From Flavobacteriales bacterium (lineage in GTDB: Bacteria > Bacteroidota > Bacteroidia > Flavobacteriales_F > PHOS-HE28), in the NCBI GenBank assembly GCA_016703105.1, contig JADJCS010000010.1, positions 19,468-83,467 of the forward strand: a DNA stretch of 64,000 bases. The letters run 5' to 3'. Position numbers and translations under genes: made by a program. Below are positions 35,001 through 44,061 of the stretch, piece after piece (positions within the stretch are counted from its first letter, which is position 1; every line of letters starts with the position of its first letter). The notes below the pieces were generated by a model. The model did no database searches, was not told the origin of the DNA, and saw only the letters and a list, made by a program, of their open reading frames with translations.

Positions 35001-36531
35001 CTCCGGCTCCAACTTCATCAGCATACGCCCCGACCAGGACTCACTCGCCTTCATGGCGCCCAAGGCGCGTTATGATCTGAAGAAGCACCTCATTACCGCC
35101 AACGACGTGCAGTATATCCAGGTGGCCGATGCCTTGGTGACACCGGACAGCATGCGCGTCAGGATCCGTCGCAACGCGGAGATCGACCCATTGACCAATG
35201 CCGTGGTTACGGCGAACTACGTGACCAAGTACCATCGCATCTACGAAGCCACAGTGGACATCAAAGCACGCAGGCAGTACAGCGCCACGGGCGCCTATGA
35301 CTACGTGGACGAGAACAAGAAGACCACCAAGATCCGATTGCAGAACGTGAACGTCGACACCGCCTACCAAACCTATGCGCGCGGCCGCATCCTGGAGGAT
35401 GAAGCGTTCCAGCTTAGTCCTGCCTTCGACTATTTCGGGGATGTGATGATCGAAGCGAGCGTCAAGGAGCTCAAATTCAGTGGGAGCACACGCGTGCAGC
35501 ATGGTTGTGCGGGATTGGAGCGCAACTGGATGCGGTTCGAGGGCCGCATCGATCCAGCCGAGGTCTTCATTCCAGTGAGCGATTCACTATTGGACGATCA
35601 AGGCCTGGCCATCGGCAATGGCGTCTTCCTCACCGCCGAGGATCCCTTCAAGAGCTACGGCACCTTCTTGAGCCGCAAGCGTGCCAAGCAGGACGCACCG
35701 GTGATCACAGCGAAGGGGCTGTTGTTCTATGACAAGGCGAAGAAGGCCTACGTGGTGGGTAACAAGGAGAAGATCCGCCAACGCAACCTACCCGGTGATC
35801 TGGTGAGCCTGAGCACCGACGATTGCCGCATCACCGGCGACGGAAGGATCGGGCACGGGCTTAACCTCGGCCGGGTGGAAGTGCAGGGCTTCGGCACCTT
35901 GGAGCACCGCAGCGACAGCGCGCGCACGACCGCACAGGTGGCCTTGCTAACCAATTTCTTCTTCCACGAGAACGCCTTGGAGCGTATGACCACCGAGATG
36001 GTGGCCTATCCGGACCAGAAGCAGGTGGACATCACCAAGACCCCGTACGAACGGATGCTGCGCGAAGTGCTCGGCCTGGAACGTTCGGACAAACTGATCA
36101 GCGAACTGAGCCTCAAGGGCGAGATCAAGAAGTTGCCCGACGAACTGGCCAAGAGCCTGATGCTCTGCGACGTGAAGTTGCATTGGGACGAGCAGGAGCA
36201 GAGTTGGCTGAGCGACGGCCCGCTTGGCGTGGGCACCGTGCTGAAGAAACCCGTGTTCCGCTATGTGAAGGGCAAGGTGGAACTGCAGCGCAAGCGGAGC
36301 GGGGACATGATGACCATCCTGCTGATGCTCGACGACCAGACCTATTATTTCTTCCAGTACAGCCGCAACTACCTTTATGCCTACAGCAGCGATCAGCAGT
36401 TCAACACCATGCTGACCGAACTGAAGGACGATGCGCGTGTACAGGAAAGCAAGAAGGATGAACCGGCCTACCAGTTCATGCTGACGAACAAACGAAAAGT
36501 GGATGAATTCCGGGACCGTTTCGGTCTTTGA
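32086..36531 (+). CDS. Giant secreted protein of unknown function (1481 residues)
   Basis: Exported by the signal peptide MKLVRILFCLALCPLIIVPVHAQ. No enzyme motif is recognised. The mature part is rich in alternating beta-strand pattern and has long segments resembling stacked strands (RIVVSDSQDVKIYPSDQRITIKKGRDFTFGGMIQAGKLQFHGKEYYFHYEP and similar). A more helical stretch around residues 465-530 (EFASATRMQKQQVIPLLIDMANKGYLDYYTETEQVRVKPRLRQHI) looks winged-helix-like. The C-terminus returns to helices (PDELAKSLMLCDVKLHWDE). There is no T9SS sorting domain and no membrane anchor, so a periplasmic or outer-membrane-associated role is likely. The start overlaps the prmA stop by four bases and plsY follows after three. 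Confidence 0.8.
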   Translation: MKLVRILFCLALCPLIIVPVHAQTKPFSTDPATFLQEMTTLLVEADKKEGKPFIEQVFTPVWNGTYYKEAQRQKIVEMANAMLKKRFEAYPYFRDYLAAIAAFAAGGRSAVEFDAWMTSMDELMKSGRKKNFASYIEMCGGLFRDNTIYHSASTQWKAGGKAFTIAYDTLPKVVFDRMDLRCFAKGDSSVIIGTSGTYYPTLELWKGRAGRVTWQRAGLKPTATYAEWTGPYEIRMKSSTFEVDSVQFNDPYFERTLLGKLTDKVLANVEEDNASYPRFESYDRRMRIRDIVEGIDFEGGFTMQGAKLQGYGTSDEPASLTFYREKKPFIITQGLNFSIEPERITSEDVSMRIVIDQDSIHHPSVSLRFIREKKLLTLIKPDEGLSKAPFYDTFHQLDMYFEMLTWKQGDPVVHLGNLQGSTQDRASFESFNYFKEKRYMAMLGIDEIHPLVRLNDHTKTAGMEFSAQEFASATRMQKQQVIPLLIDMANKGYLDYYTETEQVRVKPRLRQHILASAGKVDYDVLQFNSKGQEGVNATLNLLNNDLALVGVSRIVVSDSQDVKIYPSDQRITIKKGRDFTFGGMIQAGKLQFHGKEYYFHYEPFSVDLLNVDSVSFYADAFEPDENGETALVRVRNVLEQVSGTLEIDQPSNKSGLQQEKYPQFPKFNSAKESFVFYDAKDIQLGVYNRDRFYYRSDPFQIDSLDNFTNSGLFFPGTLVSAGIFPDIREPLRLQTDYALGFVRGTGDGGMPLYGKRSKFDNTITLNHNGLQGDGELAYLTTMARSKGFVFTPDSTFGIADTLINSPSTTALNVPGVHGGQVFLRLEPARDNLHAQVTAGPMVMYEGEALLHGSTDLSPKGMTGAGLVDFGNATLRADLYDFKTLQLQSDTSDFRLTEGDTASIAFRTDNVNATVKLDERVGEFVSNGDETKVEFPVNQYICYMDRFKWYMDQGDIELESDRTAAVGSEDLQLSGSNFISIRPDQDSLAFMAPKARYDLKKHLITANDVQYIQVADALVTPDSMRVRIRRNAEIDPLTNAVVTANYVTKYHRIYEATVDIKARRQYSATGAYDYVDENKKTTKIRLQNVNVDTAYQTYARGRILEDEAFQLSPAFDYFGDVMIEASVKELKFSGSTRVQHGCAGLERNWMRFEGRIDPAEVFIPVSDSLLDDQGLAIGNGVFLTAEDPFKSYGTFLSRKRAKQDAPVITAKGLLFYDKAKKAYVVGNKEKIRQRNLPGDLVSLSTDDCRITGDGRIGHGLNLGRVEVQGFGTLEHRSDSARTTAQVALLTNFFFHENALERMTTEMVAYPDQKQVDITKTPYERMLREVLGLERSDKLISELSLKGEIKKLPDELAKSLMLCDVKLHWDEQEQSWLSDGPLGVGTVLKKPVFRYVKGKVELQRKRSGDMMTILLMLDDQTYYFFQYSRNYLYAYSSDQQFNTMLTELKDDARVQESKKDEPAYQFMLTNKRKVDEFRDRFGL

Positions 36532-36534
36532 GCC

Positions 36535-37185
36535 ATGGACTTTCCCTGGGTGTACGGCACCATGAGCATAGTGCTGGCCTATTTGATCGGCAGCGTACCC
36601 ACGGCCGTTTGGTGGGGCAAGGTGTTCCATGGCTTGGACGTACGTGAGCATGGGAGCCGGAACGCGGGTGCCACGAACACTTTCCGGGTGTTGGGGCCGA
36701 AGGCCGGCGTGCCGGTGCTCATCATCGACATCCTGAAGGGGTTCCTTCCGGTTCGCGTACTACCCAACTTCACCGACCTGGAAGTGGACGGTTCCGCGTG
36801 GATGTGGCTGCGGGTTTCCTTGGTGATCGCCGCCGTGCTCGGGCATCTCTTTCCGGTGTTCGCAGGCTTTAGAGGGGGGAAAGGCGTAGCCACTTCGCTC
36901 GGTGGTATCCTGGCCGTGCATCCGGGTGGGGCCCTGCTGTGCATCCTCACATTCGGGCTGGTGTTCGCCATCACCCGTTACGTGTCCTTGGGCTCTTTGA
37001 TGGCGGCCTTGGTGTTCCCGCTCTCCCTGCTGCTGGTATACCACGAGACCAACCCCGTGAAGATCGGGTTCTCCATCCTGCTTTGCCTGTTGGTCTTCTT
37101 CACTCACCGCCAGAACATCGGTCGCCTGCTCCGGGGCGAAGAGAGCCGCATGAGCTGGGCGCGACGGAACGCCGGATCGTCATGA
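36535..37185 (+). CDS. plsY: PlsY, acyl-phosphate:glycerol-3-phosphate acyltransferase
   Basis: 216-residue membrane enzyme that makes lysophosphatidic acid, the first step of phospholipid synthesis. The three conserved loops are present: GSVPTAVWWGK, GSRNAGATNTFRVLG and GHLFPVFAGFRGGKGVATSLGG. About six transmembrane segments. It overlaps the next gene by four bases if that gene starts at 37182. Confidence 0.95.
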   Translation: MDFPWVYGTMSIVLAYLIGSVPTAVWWGKVFHGLDVREHGSRNAGATNTFRVLGPKAGVPVLIIDILKGFLPVRVLPNFTDLEVDGSAWMWLRVSLVIAAVLGHLFPVFAGFRGGKGVATSLGGILAVHPGGALLCILTFGLVFAITRYVSLGSLMAALVFPLSLLLVYHETNPVKIGFSILLCLLVFFTHRQNIGRLLRGEESRMSWARRNAGSS

Positions 37186-37229
37186 AACCGCAGGGCCTCC
37201 GGTGCGGTACAAAGGGCCGCTCTTCACAG

Positions 37230-40200
37230 ATGACGCGATCCGCGGCCATACTCTTCGGGCTGCTTTGCGGAATGGTCGGTTCGGCCCAAAGCGGTGCGGC
37301 GCAGCTGCGCGCCAAGGCCGATGGCCTTTTCGCCGAGAAGCACTACGCGGAAGCGCTCCCGCTGTATTCGCAGTTGGTGAGTTTGGAACCATCGGACCGT
37401 ATCCTCAACTACCACTACGGCACCTGCGTGCTCTTCGGGGGCGGCGCTGACCGAGAGAAGGCCATTGGATTCCTCAAGTACGCCTCGGAAGATCCCGCCA
37501 TCCCCGCCCCGGTGTGGTATTGGCTGGGCCGGGCCTACCACCTCAACTACCGCTTCAATGACGCGCTGAACACTTACCAACGGTTCCGCGGCACGGGAGA
37601 TAAGAAGGCCATCGCCGAACTACCGGTGGACGCTTTGGAGCAGCAATGCCGCAACGGGCAGCAACTGCTCAGCAGCCTCAAGGACATCTCCGTGCACAGC
37701 AAGGTGGAAGTGGAGGGGCGGGAGTTCTTCCGGTACTACGACCTGGAGGGGATCGGTGGTCGCATCGTGGTCACACCGGAGGAGCTGAAGACCTCGTTGG
37801 ACAAGAAGAGCAGCGAGCGGCAACTGATCTACTTGCCGGACAAGCCGGGCCCTATCTACTTCAGCAGCTACGGTAAGGACGGTAAGAACGGGCGCGACAT
37901 CTACCGCACCGAGCTGTTGCCCACCGGCTCTTTCGCCGAGCCGACCCGGCTGGCGGGTTTCATCAATACGGACCAGGACGAGGATTTCGCCTTCATACAT
38001 CCGGACGGGAAGAGCTTCTATTTCGCCAGCAAGGGCCACAATAGCATGGGCGGCTTCGATGTGTTCAAGAGCACGTATGATCGAGGCATGGACGTGTTCG
38101 GCCGCCCGGAGAACATGGACTTCGCGGTGAACACGCCGGATGACGACCTCTTCTATATCGTGGACGGGGAAGGCAAGCAAGCGTGTTTCGCATCGGCGCG
38201 TTCGAGCAGCCAGGGTATGCTGCATGTGTTCCGCGTAAGCACCGAGCAAGTGCCCGTGGTGCTCACGGTCCTCAAAGGCACCTTCGCCTCGGCCTTCGAC
38301 GCCGAGGATCGCAAGGCGCATATCGTCGTGGAGGACGCCCTTACGCGGGAGGTCGTCGGGGATGTACGCACCGACATGAACGGCACCTATATGCTCAGCC
38401 TCCCGCGCAGCGGCCGCTATCGGTTCCTGGTGGAAGCGGGGCCGAGCGGGCGCACCCATGCGGGTATCGTGGAAGTACCCCGTAGCGACGGACCGCGTGC
38501 GTACCGGCAAGAACTCGTGCTGGAGAACCAGGCCGGACAGGAGCGGTTGATGATCAAGAACTACTTCGATGAGCCGTTGGAGGGTGATCTGATCACCATG
38601 GCGCTGGAAGAGATCAAACGCCGCGCCCAGTTGGAGGTGGGCAATGCCGCTGCAGCGCCACCCGTGGTCGCCCAGGAAGCAGCCCCGACGAAGAACGAAC
38701 TGCTCGCCAAAGCGGGCTTCACCGGGGACCTTACCACGGCCGATGTCGTGCGGAAGCTTGAAGAGGAGGGGGTCAACGCCACCAAGGAGGCGGAGGACCT
38801 GCGATCGGGATCGGGCGCGGCCTATACGGTCGCTTTGGAACAGGCCGCAGTGGCCGATACGGAAGCACGCGCTGCGGCCGATCTGGTCGCCCGGGCCAAT
38901 ACCACGAGCGATCCCGCGGAAAAGGAGAGGACCATGCGCGATGCTGCCGCAGCACGCCAACGCTCACGCGTAGCCAATTTGAAAGCCCGCGCGGCCATGG
39001 AGGCGGGCGAGGACTTGGACAGCGAGCGAGCGGCCACGCGGCAACGCGGAGAGCGGGCGGCCAAGTTGGCCACCGATCTGACCGGGGCACTGAGCTCCAC
39101 GGACACGAAGAACACCCTGCCGCTCTTGGTGCAAGCGCGCGAGCGGATCGAGGCGAACAAAGGTCCTGCCAGCGCCCCCGATCTGCAGGAACGCGCACGG
39201 CGCGCCGCAGCGGAGAAGGAACTCGAAGCCGCGCGCACGCTCGCCACTGCCAGCGGTCGCAGCGCCGAAGAAGGGGAACTCACCGACCGGATCGTCCGGT
39301 TGAAACGCGAGCAAGAGGAGAGCAAAAGCAAAAGCAAAAAGGACGATCTGCAGCGCGAGATAACGGGTCTGGAGGAGCAACTCGGCTTTCTGCGGCAAGA
39401 GGTCGCCCAGGCCTTCACCAAGGCTCGCATTGCGGAACGGGAGGTCACCATGCTGAAGGCCAAGGCGGGCTTGGTGGGTGAGTTGCAGGAACAACCAGGC
39501 GCGAAGCCGGCCACCGAGCTGGATGCGACGGCGATCACCTCCCTAGGCGAGCGGATCGCAGGCAACGAGGTGGCGATAGGTCACCTGGCCATTGATCAGC
39601 GGTACGAAGCGGAGTTGAACACCACCGCTGCGGATCTCGCGCGCATGTCCTACGATTGGGATCTGGCCGATATGGGCCGGGCGGTAGGCGAACGATCCGC
39701 GGCGACCGAAGTGGTTGCGGAGCAGGAGGGTGTGGAGAGCACCGTCGGCCGCACCATCAGCGCCACAGAGCGCAATGTGGAGAACGCCGCCCCGGTCACG
39801 GTGCCCGAGCACGATGGCGTGCGCACGGGGGGGGAGGTCGCTCCAGGGACGGAGCGCGCCAGTGGCACCGACACTTCCCTGGTCGCTGCGACGTCACAGG
39901 CCGCGACCACCGATCCGAAAAGCAACGATCCGGCCATCGGTTCAACGCAAGGCGATCAAGGTCAGGTGTCGCCTGCGGATCCCGAAACCAACAACACCGC
40001 AGGGGAACCACAAAGCCAGGTGCCCCCCACCAGTGGTGCTTCCATCAATACGGGGACGGGAACGGTCACCTTGGATCGCCCAGCGCTCACCCCCGAGCAA
40101 GTGCGTGAAGAAGCGGAGCCGCTTCCTGTCCAAGAACCCGCCGCTGCGCCTGCCATCACTTACGAAGAGCAACGCTTCGTGCTGGAGAACCAGTTGGCCG

Positions 40201-43200
40201 AGTTGACACAGCTCCTCACGGCCACGCGCGACAAGGATGAGCGCGCACGTATCGACGCGCGCATCGTGGAGGTGAACAAGGAGATCTTCGCGCTCGACCT
40301 TGCCCGACCTGCTGTGGAAGTTCCGGTAGAAGCAGGCGCGATCGATGGCACAGCGACAGCCTCTCCGAACCAGAAGGGGAACGCCATTCCCACGGACGGG
40401 GGACCCGTGCTCCAGTTCTCCGCGAGCGTCCCGGGACCGGTCCTCTCCGAACAACTCTACCCGGGTTACGCGGCCGACGTGGAGCGCTTGAACACGATCG
40501 CCGACCTGGATGAGCGCATCGCTTCGCTTACCGGTGCGGAACTGATGCTGATCGACAGCATCGATGCACAAACGCAACGCCAGTTGGCGGTGGTCGAAGC
40601 GGATGCCAAGCGCGCGGCGGAGGTCCTACCACGCGTAGAACGCCTGCGCACCCTGAAGCTCGAACATCAGCAACGGATCGAGTCCCTTAAACAGGAAGCA
40701 TCGCGCACCATCGTGCTCTCCGAGGAGGCACCCCAGGATAGAGTTCCGGCGACCCCGTCGCCCTACCCCGGGATGGGAACCGGCTCTTATGATGACCACT
40801 ATGTGGACATCCCGGAGGATCCCACGCGGGTCTACGAAAGCCGGTTGGAGCACCGGGCAAACACCGTTTCGGAGGCGGTGGGGCTCATGAACAAGGACCT
40901 CGCGGATATGGACGTCCTTACCCGTCGCATCGATTCCATGGAGCAGGTGCTCGATACCATGCTCTACGGCAAGGCGCGCGACAAGCTCCTCAAGAGCACG
41001 GACAAGCTGATCGATGACCGGATGATCATCCGGTCGGACCTCGGGCAACGCACGGCGTTCATCACGCGGGAGGAGCTCGAACAGGGCAGGGATAGTTTGA
41101 AGGTGCTGGGTGTTGAAGTGGCCCGTAAAGGGTTCGCTCCCAACGAGCCGGTCTTGGCGCTCGCCCGGGCAGCGGAAGAGAATTCGAAGCGCCACGCTGG
41201 CGATGCGGAACGGTTGCGGAAGCTGGCCGATCGGAGCGAAGACATCCTCGCTCGCGACAGTCTTTTCCGTCTGGCGTACACCATCGAACTGCAAGCATTG
41301 GCCGAACTCGATCGCGCGATAACGGCGAACGCATACCTCCTGAGCAGCGAGCTGGTCCGCGGTGAGTCCCTCACCATGGAACAGGTGCAACAGCGCGTTC
41401 TCGGGCCGACCGTGCCCGCGACCGTCGAGCCGATGGCCGGGGCGGACGGAGCTTCCGATAGGATGGTGCCATCCGCACCGCCGACGCAAGAGATGGGGAC
41501 CAACACCACCACGGACGTGGTCGTTGCGGACAGTGCCCTCCTTGCCACCGAACCCGTGCGCATGGGTGCTGACACGAGCAGCGCTGGTACCACCGATCCC
41601 TTCGTTGCGCGGTCGTTGGATCCCGCTGGACAGCCGCGGTACGACAGTTTCCTGGCGAACGACGCCGATGGCATGGGTACGATGAGCGCTTTGGCGAAGG
41701 AGGACCCCGTGCTACTGGACCGCAGCGTGAAAGAGACGGCACAACGGGCGGAACAGCAGGAGGTCAGCTCGGTGGAATTAGCGGACCGCGCCGTGGCGCT
41801 ACGGGACAGTGCGACCACCGCGAAGCGCAAGGACCGGGATGAACTCGCCAAGGAAGCCGTGCTTCTGCAGTCCATGTCAGACTCTCTGCACACAGCATCC
41901 CTGCGCACAGCGGAAGAGGCCAGGGCTTTGGAGCAGCATCAACGCGACGTGGTCGAGGCGCGCGCTTTCGCGGAACGGCTCCGTGCGTTCTACTATCTCA
42001 GCGGTCAGGAGCATCAGCTCGTCATGGACAACGAGGATCACAGCCGCTACTTCCAGGCGAAGGTGAAGTCGTTGCAGCAGGTGGAAGCCGCAGCGAGCGC
42101 CGGGGAGGAGGCCGTGTCCACGCGTCAACTGGCCGATGCGTTGAAGGTGCAAGCGGAACAACTGGCTTCCAGTGCCGAAGCCGCGACGGAAAGTGGTCGC
42201 GAACGCATGGAGAGCATGAACGCCCGGGCGATCGAGCTGGGCCAACGCAGCGATTCGTTGAGCGCTGTGGCACAACGCCTCAAAGGTGCCTCCGCGCTGA
42301 ACGACGGGCAGGCCGCGCTCTACCTGCAAGGCATGGAGAACGAACGCGCATCGGAGATCATGGCTTTGGAGCAACGCGCGCGCCGCGTGGAGCCGATGCT
42401 CGCCGAGGCCCGCTCGGTGGTTCCAGCAGGTTCGACGGTAGCGGATCGGACGGCCGCTGCTGCGGTGCGCGCGACCGGTACGGACAGTGTTGGTACCGCT
42501 CGCACTGGACAAGATCCAGTGCCCACTTCACCAACGAACGAACCGGTGCTCGCCGTGCAGACCCCCGCTGCACTGCCGACAACCAGCGGTGCGAACGATG
42601 GAAGCACCGTGCCGTTGGTCACACCAGCGACCACGGCGGCAGATGTGCCGAGTACACAACCCGTCGGCAGCGGCGTGGAGCCAGTACCGGCCGAACCGAC
42701 CGTGGTATCTCCGGCCCAAGTGCTGGCGAGCGACAATGCTCCGATCGTTGCTGAGCGGACCGCTGAACGCACTGCCTTGGAACGTATCGAGCCGTTGCGC
42801 AACGATGTGTTCGAGGTGATGAACAACCCCGTTCCCCGCGCGGAGCCGATCCCGATCGAGACGCCCATGCCCTCGGGTCTGGTGTTCAAAGTGCAGATCG
42901 GTGCCTTCCGCGATGTCGTGCCGCAGCAGCTCTTCAATGACCTAACGCCGGTTACGGCCGAACGGACATCGAACGGCCTGATGCGTTACACGGCGGGCAT
43001 GTTCGTCAGTTTCGACAATGCGGACGAGGCCAAGGCCAGCGTGCGTGATCGCGGTTACCGGGACGCCTTCGTAGTGGCATACCTGGACGGGAAGCGCATC
43101 ACCTTGCGCGAAGCACGCGACCTGGCCACCGCGCGTGCCGCGCAGGAAGCCCCGGCGACCACACAGATCCCCGCAACAACAGCGGTCCCGCCAGCACCGC

Positions 43201-43742
43201 AGCCGACGGTCGAACAGCCCGCGGTCCAGCCCGCAGCGCTTCAGGAGGCGCCCCCGGTCGTCGTTATGCAGGCTCCATCAGTGACCGCGGTGGTGCCCGC
43301 CGTGAGCGACGAACAAGTCTTGGCGAAGTATCCGGCCACCGCACAGGAAGTGCTCGCTCAGTTCACGCCAGCGCCCGAGGCCGTCGCTTATTACAACGAT
43401 CCCTCGGCCGCGCCTGCCCGCCAGGTGGAAGTGGTGAAGGGGCTCTTCTTCACCGTGCAGGTGGGTGTCTACTCGAAGCCGGTCGCGTTGGACAAGCTCT
43501 TCAACATCACTCCGCTGAACAGCGAACTGATCACCGGTGGGAAAGTGCGCTACACGACAGGGATCTACCGCGATATGGAGGTGGTCCGTGGACGCAAGGA
43601 CCGCGCGGTGCAGCAAGGGGTGAAGGATGCTTTCGTCACCGCTTACCTCAATGGCAAGCGGATCCCGGTCGCCGAAGCGCGTGCGCTCATCGCCAAATTC
43701 GGCGATGGCGTGATGGTGGAGCCCACCCTGGTGACCCCCTGA
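37230..43742 (+). CDS. PorE-like TPR/beta-propeller/coiled-coil protein with two C-terminal SPOR domains (about 2170 residues)
   Basis: Signal peptide MTRSAAILFGLLCGMVGSAQ (an ATG at 37182 adds 16 residues). Module order: TPR-like helices (20-130, KADGLFAEKHYAEALPLYSQLVSLEP); PD40-type beta-propeller strands (190-330, FSSYGKDGKNGRDIYRTELL and FYFASKGHNSMGGFDVFKS); a carboxypeptidase-regulatory-like domain (350-430, LTREVVGDVRTDMNGTYMLSLP); then more than 1300 residues rich in Ala/Glu/Arg coiled coil with Pro/Thr-rich linkers; finally SPOR domains at about 1882-1968 and 2071-2157 (GLVFKVQIGAF, GLFFTVQVGVY). TPR-propeller-regulatory order is that of PorE, the T9SS peptidoglycan anchor, but PorE ends in an OmpA domain. 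SPOR domains bind denuded peptidoglycan, so an anchoring role is plausible (inference). Confidence 0.85.
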   Translation: MTRSAAILFGLLCGMVGSAQSGAAQLRAKADGLFAEKHYAEALPLYSQLVSLEPSDRILNYHYGTCVLFGGGADREKAIGFLKYASEDPAIPAPVWYWLGRAYHLNYRFNDALNTYQRFRGTGDKKAIAELPVDALEQQCRNGQQLLSSLKDISVHSKVEVEGREFFRYYDLEGIGGRIVVTPEELKTSLDKKSSERQLIYLPDKPGPIYFSSYGKDGKNGRDIYRTELLPTGSFAEPTRLAGFINTDQDEDFAFIHPDGKSFYFASKGHNSMGGFDVFKSTYDRGMDVFGRPENMDFAVNTPDDDLFYIVDGEGKQACFASARSSSQGMLHVFRVSTEQVPVVLTVLKGTFASAFDAEDRKAHIVVEDALTREVVGDVRTDMNGTYMLSLPRSGRYRFLVEAGPSGRTHAGIVEVPRSDGPRAYRQELVLENQAGQERLMIKNYFDEPLEGDLITMALEEIKRRAQLEVGNAAAAPPVVAQEAAPTKNELLAKAGFTGDLTTADVVRKLEEEGVNATKEAEDLRSGSGAAYTVALEQAAVADTEARAAADLVARANTTSDPAEKERTMRDAAAARQRSRVANLKARAAMEAGEDLDSERAATRQRGERAAKLATDLTGALSSTDTKNTLPLLVQARERIEANKGPASAPDLQERARRAAAEKELEAARTLATASGRSAEEGELTDRIVRLKREQEESKSKSKKDDLQREITGLEEQLGFLRQEVAQAFTKARIAEREVTMLKAKAGLVGELQEQPGAKPATELDATAITSLGERIAGNEVAIGHLAIDQRYEAELNTTAADLARMSYDWDLADMGRAVGERSAATEVVAEQEGVESTVGRTISATERNVENAAPVTVPEHDGVRTGGEVAPGTERASGTDTSLVAATSQAATTDPKSNDPAIGSTQGDQGQVSPADPETNNTAGEPQSQVPPTSGASINTGTGTVTLDRPALTPEQVREEAEPLPVQEPAAAPAITYEEQRFVLENQLAELTQLLTATRDKDERARIDARIVEVNKEIFALDLARPAVEVPVEAGAIDGTATASPNQKGNAIPTDGGPVLQFSASVPGPVLSEQLYPGYAADVERLNTIADLDERIASLTGAELMLIDSIDAQTQRQLAVVEADAKRAAEVLPRVERLRTLKLEHQQRIESLKQEASRTIVLSEEAPQDRVPATPSPYPGMGTGSYDDHYVDIPEDPTRVYESRLEHRANTVSEAVGLMNKDLADMDVLTRRIDSMEQVLDTMLYGKARDKLLKSTDKLIDDRMIIRSDLGQRTAFITREELEQGRDSLKVLGVEVARKGFAPNEPVLALARAAEENSKRHAGDAERLRKLADRSEDILARDSLFRLAYTIELQALAELDRAITANAYLLSSELVRGESLTMEQVQQRVLGPTVPATVEPMAGADGASDRMVPSAPPTQEMGTNTTTDVVVADSALLATEPVRMGADTSSAGTTDPFVARSLDPAGQPRYDSFLANDADGMGTMSALAKEDPVLLDRSVKETAQRAEQQEVSSVELADRAVALRDSATTAKRKDRDELAKEAVLLQSMSDSLHTASLRTAEEARALEQHQRDVVEARAFAERLRAFYYLSGQEHQLVMDNEDHSRYFQAKVKSLQQVEAAASAGEEAVSTRQLADALKVQAEQLASSAEAATESGRERMESMNARAIELGQRSDSLSAVAQRLKGASALNDGQAALYLQGMENERASEIMALEQRARRVEPMLAEARSVVPAGSTVADRTAAAAVRATGTDSVGTARTGQDPVPTSPTNEPVLAVQTPAALPTTSGANDGSTVPLVTPATTAADVPSTQPVGSGVEPVPAEPTVVSPAQVLASDNAPIVAERTAERTALERIEPLRNDVFEVMNNPVPRAEPIPIETPMPSGLVFKVQIGAFRDVVPQQLFNDLTPVTAERTSNGLMRYTAGMFVSFDNADEAKASVRDRGYRDAFVVAYLDGKRITLREARDLATARAAQEAPATTQIPATTAVPPAPQPTVEQPAVQPAALQEAPPVVVMQAPSVTAVVPAVSDEQVLAKYPATAQEVLAQFTPAPEAVAYYNDPSAAPARQVEVVKGLFFTVQVGVYSKPVALDKLFNITPLNSELITGGKVRYTTGIYRDMEVVRGRKDRAVQQGVKDAFVTAYLNGKRIPVAEARALIAKFGDGVMVEPTLVTP

Positions 43743-43760
43743 GGTCCTTCCATCCGTCCC

Positions 43761-43768
43761 TAACTTCG
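43761..43768 (+). promoter_or_regulatory. Candidate -7 box for clpS
   Basis: TAACTTCG, a TAnnTTYG variant of the Bacteroidota -7 element, ends 11 bases before the clpS ATG. This implies a very short leader. No clear -33 TTTG is present at 19-21 bases upstream. Confidence 0.4.
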
Positions 43769-43779
43769 CACCATCCATC

Positions 43780-44061
43780 ATGGTGCATACCCTCGACCCC
43801 GAAGTCGCCCTCCTCGATGAGGTGCTTTACGAGAAAGGACCACAGCGTGAGCTACTGGTCTTCAACGACGACGTGAACACTTTCCAGCATGTGATCCAGT
43901 GCTTGGTGGAGATCTGCGATCACGACCCCCTCCAGGCCGAGCAATGCGCGTGGATCGTACACTACAATGGCAAATGCGGCGTGAAGCGCGGCAGCTTCGA
44001 TCGTTTGGAGCCGATGTGCAACGCGTTGCACGCACAAGGCCTTTCCGCCGATATCCAATGA
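43780..44061 (+). CDS. clpS: ClpS, adaptor for ClpAP protease
   Basis: 93-residue adaptor that delivers N-degron substrates to ClpA. The conserved core is ELLVFNDDVNTFQHVIQCLVEICDHDPLQAEQCAWIVHYNGKCGVKRGSFDRLEPMCNAL, containing the NDDxxT segment and the substrate-binding acidic and Met/His positions typical of ClpS. The stop overlaps the ATG of the M48 protease by four bases. Confidence 0.93.
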   Translation: MVHTLDPEVALLDEVLYEKGPQRELLVFNDDVNTFQHVIQCLVEICDHDPLQAEQCAWIVHYNGKCGVKRGSFDRLEPMCNALHAQGLSADIQ

